A DNA stretch of 7,913 nucleotides from Clostridia bacterium (GTDB taxonomy: Bacteria; Bacillota; Sulfobacillia; SLMV01), in assembly GCA_007136565.1 (NCBI GenBank), contig SLGS01000183.1:1-7913 (forward strand). Direction: 5' to 3'. Within the stretch, counting starts at the first letter, position 1. Each line of letters begins with the position of its first letter. The notes below the pieces were generated by a model. It was not told where the DNA came from, did not search any database, and saw only the letters and a program-made list of their open reading frames with translations. The translations under genes and the position numbers were made by a program. This document shows positions 5,630-7,913 of the stretch, one piece after another.

Positions 5630-6727
5630 CTAGAGAGGCCTGGACGTGGGCAACCGCCGACCGGATAACCAATCCTTGAGGAAACCGCCGACCACGAAGG
5701 GAACTTCCCCGAGACGATGGGGAGACATGGCGCCCACCAGCAGCATGAACCGTCTGACGTCCTCGTTGAATGCCACCAGGTACTTCACCAGCTCGTCGGG
5801 ACCCGAGTTCATGAGTATGCGCAATGCCGGGGTGGCGATGGACACCGCGCCAGCCCCCAGCGAAAGGGCCTTCACCGCGTCGAGGGGCGTTCGCACCCCT
5901 CCCCCGGCCGCGATCAACGGCCGGGGATCGAGTCCGCAGACCGCATCGGCGCATTCCACCACCGAAGCCGCCGTAGGTAAGCCCCATCCGGTGAAGGAAT
6001 CCCGGTCTACGGTGTCCGGCGTCCCGCCGATGGCCTCGCCGCGCAGGAGTTCGATTTCGGCGAAGGAGGTGCCGCCGGATCCTGCGACATTAATGCCCGC
6101 AACGCCCAGGCGACCCAGGGTTACGGCATCCTCTCGGGCTATCCCGCAACCGACTTCCTTGACCATCACGGGAACCGGCGAAGCTTCCACCGTGGCGGCT
6201 ATAGCGTCCAGGGTCCCGGCGAAGCAGCGATCGCCCTCCGGCATGAGCAGTTCCTGCAGCGCGTTTAGGTGCAGTTGGATGGCGTCAGCCCCGATGGCAT
6301 TTACGGCCTCCAGCGCCGCCCGGGGTCCCGCACTCGCCGGAAGGTTGGCCATGAGGAGTGTCGTGGAATCGAAACTGCCCGCCGCGTAGCTGGCCGACAG
6401 ATCGCCCCCACCGTCCAAGATAGCGCTTTGGGATCCCACCGCCATTCCCCATCCGGCGGCCCGGGCTGCACTGCCCAGGGCGCGATTGATGCCTCCGGTC
6501 TCTGCGGGCCCTCCGGTCATGGCATCGACGAAAAACGGGGACGGGATATCCCGTCCCCAGATTTCGGTTCTCAACCGAACATCGTCGAGATCCATTTCGG
6601 GAATGGCCCGATGGATTAGGTGCACGTCGGAGAAACCAGAGTACCTGGTGTCGTCTTCCGTCTCGAGGGCAAGCCTGATGTGATCCAGCTTGCGCCCCAG
6701 GCGGCGCTCACGCTCGTGACCATCCAT
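5630..6727 (-). CDS. fni: Type 2 isopentenyl-diphosphate delta-isomerase (FMN-dependent)
   Basis: The enzyme interconverts isopentenyl and dimethylallyl diphosphate using reduced FMN and Mg2+, supplying isoprenoid precursors in the cytosol. The 365-residue length is normal. Family motifs appear in order: RKLDHIRL (12-19), DAMTGG (68-73, flavin/substrate region), GSQSAIL (98-104), the catalytic signature LHLNALQELLMPEGD (152-166; Q158 and the Mg-binding E159 are present), MVKEVGCGI (188-196, with K190), NVAGSGGTSF (213-222), WGLPT (248-252), and the FMN phosphate-binding GGGVRTPLDAVKALSLGA (275-292). The TIM-barrel core is complete. The ATG at 6727 puts RKLDHI at the usual distance from the N-terminus. 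It sits directly behind rpsA, as fni does behind the S1-like gene in Bacillus. The type 1 enzyme is unrelated, so the assignment is firm. Confidence 0.96.
   Translation of the reverse strand: MDGHERERRLGRKLDHIRLALETEDDTRYSGFSDVHLIHRAIPEMDLDDVRLRTEIWGRDIPSPFFVDAMTGGPAETGGINRALGSAARAAGWGMAVGSQSAILDGGGDLSASYAAGSFDSTTLLMANLPASAGPRAALEAVNAIGADAIQLHLNALQELLMPEGDRCFAGTLDAIAATVEASPVPVMVKEVGCGIAREDAVTLGRLGVAGINVAGSGGTSFAEIELLRGEAIGGTPDTVDRDSFTGWGLPTAASVVECADAVCGLDPRPLIAAGGGVRTPLDAVKALSLGAGAVSIATPALRILMNSGPDELVKYLVAFNEDVRRFMLLVGAMSPHRLGEVPFVVGGFLKDWLSGRRLPTSRPL
6537..6558. repeat. 22-bp perfect palindrome inside fni
   Basis: The 11-bp arm GGGGACGGGAT is followed at once by its exact reverse complement ATCCCGTCCCC. 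It lies in the codons for residues 57-64 (WGRDIPSP) of Fni, a region before the flavin-binding MTGG motif. No function is recognised. Confidence 0.9.
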
Positions 6728-6741
6728 CGGTCGATCGACCG
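6728..6741. repeat. 14-bp perfect palindrome in the rpsA-fni junction
   Basis: CGGTCGATCGACCG is its own reverse complement. As RNA it can fold into a 5-bp stem with a GATC loop between the fni Shine-Dalgarno and its ATG. Whether it acts on translation is inference. A palindrome of this length is expected by chance about once in a window of this size or slightly less often. Confidence 0.6.
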
Positions 6742-6746
6742 CTCCC
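6742..6746 (-). promoter_or_regulatory. Shine-Dalgarno for fni (GGGAG), overlapping the rpsA stop
   Basis: The last G of the rpsA TAG begins GGGAG, the only purine-rich ribosome-binding candidate before the fni ATG at 6727. The gap to the ATG is 14 nt, longer than ideal, and is filled exactly by a 14-bp palindrome. Confidence 0.5.
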
Positions 6747-6850
6747 TATTCTTTCTTCTCGTCCTGCTCTTCGTCCCGATCCTCGTCCTGGTCTTCGTCC
6801 AGGTCCTCGCCCTGGTTCTCGTCCAGGTCCTCGCCCTTGTCCGGTTGGTC
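6746..6850 (-). repeat. Acidic octapeptide-repeat tail of S1 (24-bp period)
   Basis: The last 35 or so residues of S1 are almost all D, E, Q, N and K. They read as an imperfect eight-residue unit: KGEDLDEN, QGEDLDED, QDEDRDEE, QDEKKE. At the DNA level a 19-bp block (TCGTCCAGGTCCTCGCCCT on the plus strand) occurs exactly at 6795-6813 and again at 6819-6837, 24 bp apart, matching the eight-codon period. The pattern suggests growth by in-frame slippage or unequal duplication. It is a coding tandem repeat, not a CRISPR array. Confidence 0.85.
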
Positions 6851-7913
6851 TTCTCCGTTCTCCTCGTCGCGCAGCCTGTCGCGCGTCTCGGTCAGGAGAT
6901 CTCCGAAGACATCACCTAGGGTGAGATTACCGGTCGCCCGGCGCGTTTGCTTCCTCGGAGCCGGCTCCACCTCGCGACGCGCCTCCTTGAGGCTGAGGCT
7001 GATGCGGCGCTCATCGGACTGGACGCGCAGGACCTTAACCTGGACATCCTCGCCCTCGGATACGACCTCGCTGGGCTCGGTTACGTGGTAGTCCGCCAGT
7101 TCGGATATGTGAACCAGCCCTTCCACTCCGGGCTCCAACTGGACGAAGGCGCCGAAAGGCGCTATGCGCATAATGCGTCCCTTGACGATCTGACCGGAGG
7201 CGTAATTGTCCTCGATGGTCTCCCACGGATCCGGGAGCAGTTGCTTGAGACCGAGGGAAATCTTCTCCCCTTCTCGGTCCACCTTGAGAACCTTGACCTC
7301 GATCTCCTCGCCGACGGTCAGGACGTCCGAAGGATGATCGACGCGTCCCCACGACATCTGGGACACGTGAAGCAGTCCGTCGACTCCGCCCAGGTCGACG
7401 AAGGCCCCGAAATCGGTGAGGCCCTTGACGACACCACTGCGGACCTGGCCCTCCTCGAGCTCGGCCCAGGTCTCGTCGCGCTGGCGGGCGTGCTCGGTCT
7501 CGAGTACCGCCTTGCGAGAGATGATGATCCGATTCTTGTTGCGATCGAGTTCGACGACCTTGGCCTTGACCTCTTCGCCCACGTACTGCGCCAGATCGCT
7601 GACGAAGCCACGGTCGACGTGGGATGCCGGCATGAATCCCCGGAGGCCGAGGACGTCCAGCACCAAACCACCCTTGACCTCTTCGACCACGGGAGCTTCG
7701 ATGATCGCGCCCTCCTCGTGGAGCTCGTAGAGGTGATCCCAGGCGATTTCGTCGAGGGCACGACGGTATGAAGCCAGTACGGCTCCGTCCCTGCCGTCGA
7801 CGCTCAGGATGTAGACCGGGATTTCCTGGCCCGTCTCGAAGACGTCCTGGGGACGCTCGTTACCCTTGAGACGAAGCTCGGAGTAAGGAATGACGCCGTC
7901 GGACTTGTAGCGC
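6746..7913 (-). CDS. rpsA: 30S ribosomal protein S1, C-terminal 388 residues (5' end outside window)
   Basis: Ribosomal protein S1 binds mRNA on the 30S subunit and helps initiation. The frame is open from the right edge (first whole codon at 7912) to TAG at 6746-6748. A GTG at 7690 lies mid-domain and is not the start. The visible part holds the end of one S1 domain (YKSDGVIPYSEL), then three more. The second carries KGGLVLDVLGLRGFMPASHV. The third has GLTDFGAFVDLGGVDGLLH and HVSQMSWGRV. The fourth has IAPFGAFVQLEPGVEGLVH and HISELADYHV. Each ends in an RI(I/S)-type strand such as NRIIISRK or EKISLGLK. This gives at least four S1 domains, as in Gram-positive-type S1, rather than the six of E. 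coli. A linker with NLTLGDVFGDLL precedes a very acidic repeat tail. fni follows after 18 bp and is probably co-transcribed. The family is certain; the N-terminus is unseen. Confidence 0.95.
   Translation of the reverse strand, partial: RYKSDGVIPYSELRLKGNERPQDVFETGQEIPVYILSVDGRDGAVLASYRRALDEIAWDHLYELHEEGAIIEAPVVEEVKGGLVLDVLGLRGFMPASHVDRGFVSDLAQYVGEEVKAKVVELDRNKNRIIISRKAVLETEHARQRDETWAELEEGQVRSGVVKGLTDFGAFVDLGGVDGLLHVSQMSWGRVDHPSDVLTVGEEIEVKVLKVDREGEKISLGLKQLLPDPWETIEDNYASGQIVKGRIMRIAPFGAFVQLEPGVEGLVHISELADYHVTEPSEVVSEGEDVQVKVLRVQSDERRISLSLKEARREVEPAPRKQTRRATGNLTLGDVFGDLLTETRDRLRDEENGEDQPDKGEDLDENQGEDLDEDQDEDRDEEQDEKKE

Noticed and set aside
5882..5926. Two adjacent hairpins in fni (CCCCGGCCG/CGGCCGGGG and GAGGGG/CCCCTC)
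   Set aside because: GC-rich short arms with 7-8 base loops are near chance expectation and coincide with the conserved GGGVRTPLD glycine-rich codons.
6795..6837. Two identical 19-bp direct repeats as a possible CRISPR or iteron array
   Set aside because: They are in-frame codons of the S1 tail with an exact 8-codon period, no unique spacers of proper length, and only two perfect copies.
6620..6919. Plus-strand open frame with a very hydrophobic, membrane-like stretch
   Set aside because: It is the reverse-strand reading of the acidic repeat codons of rpsA (GAG/GAC read backwards give Leu/Val/Phe). There is no plausible ribosome-binding site and it lies wholly inside a certain gene.
6947..7771. 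Long plus-strand open frame (274 codons) opposite rpsA
   Set aside because: Antisense shadow caused by high GC at third positions; its residues show no known family and the minus-strand S1 domains are unambiguous.

Overview
All six recognisable genes in this window are on the minus strand, so transcription runs from the right edge to the left. It looks like core bacterial chromosome: GC-rich (about 60% by eye), tightly packed, with no tRNA, rRNA, CRISPR array, transposase or phage gene. The order rpsA - fni - der - plsY - gpsA resembles the rpsA-like/fni/der/gpsA neighbourhood of Gram-positive-type bacteria such as Bacillus. The four-domain S1 protein, the type 2 IPP isomerase, and the use of AGG and ATA codons despite high GC point to a Terrabacteria lineage. 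Chloroflexota (Dehalococcoidia-like) is my best guess, with a deep actinobacterial or clostridial lineage as alternatives. The phylum assignment is inference.

Right to left. (1) 7913-6746: the 3' part of a ribosomal protein S1 gene, entering from beyond the window and ending in an acidic octapeptide-repeat tail. (2) 6727-5630: fni, type 2 isopentenyl-diphosphate isomerase, 18 bp after rpsA. (3) 5629-5480: a 150-bp spacer, the largest gap in the window. It holds an AT-rich sigma70-type promoter and a GC-rich stem-loop just upstream of the der ribosome-binding site. (4) 5479-4151: der, the double-GTPase ribosome assembly factor, with a GTG start. (5) 4082-3465: plsY, acyl-phosphate glycerol-3-phosphate acyltransferase, with a TTG start. 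(6) 3493-2405: gpsA, glycerol-3-phosphate dehydrogenase, overlapping the end of plsY. (7) 2332-794 and 797-1: two tandem, divergent MutS-related ATPase genes that overlap by ATGA. The second is cut by the left edge.

Functionally, GpsA makes sn-glycerol-3-phosphate and PlsY acylates it, so the pair covers the entry into phospholipid synthesis. Fni feeds isoprenoid synthesis. S1 and Der act in translation initiation and ribosome assembly. The MutS-like pair is the least understood part. The two proteins share N-terminal architecture with each other, lack the MutS mismatch-recognition domain, and their genes are translationally coupled, which suggests a heterodimer of unknown function.

Two unusually long inverted repeats lie inside coding sequence: 13-bp arms at 2091-2118 and a perfect 22-bp palindrome at 6537-6558. 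They are the structures least explained by the gene annotation.
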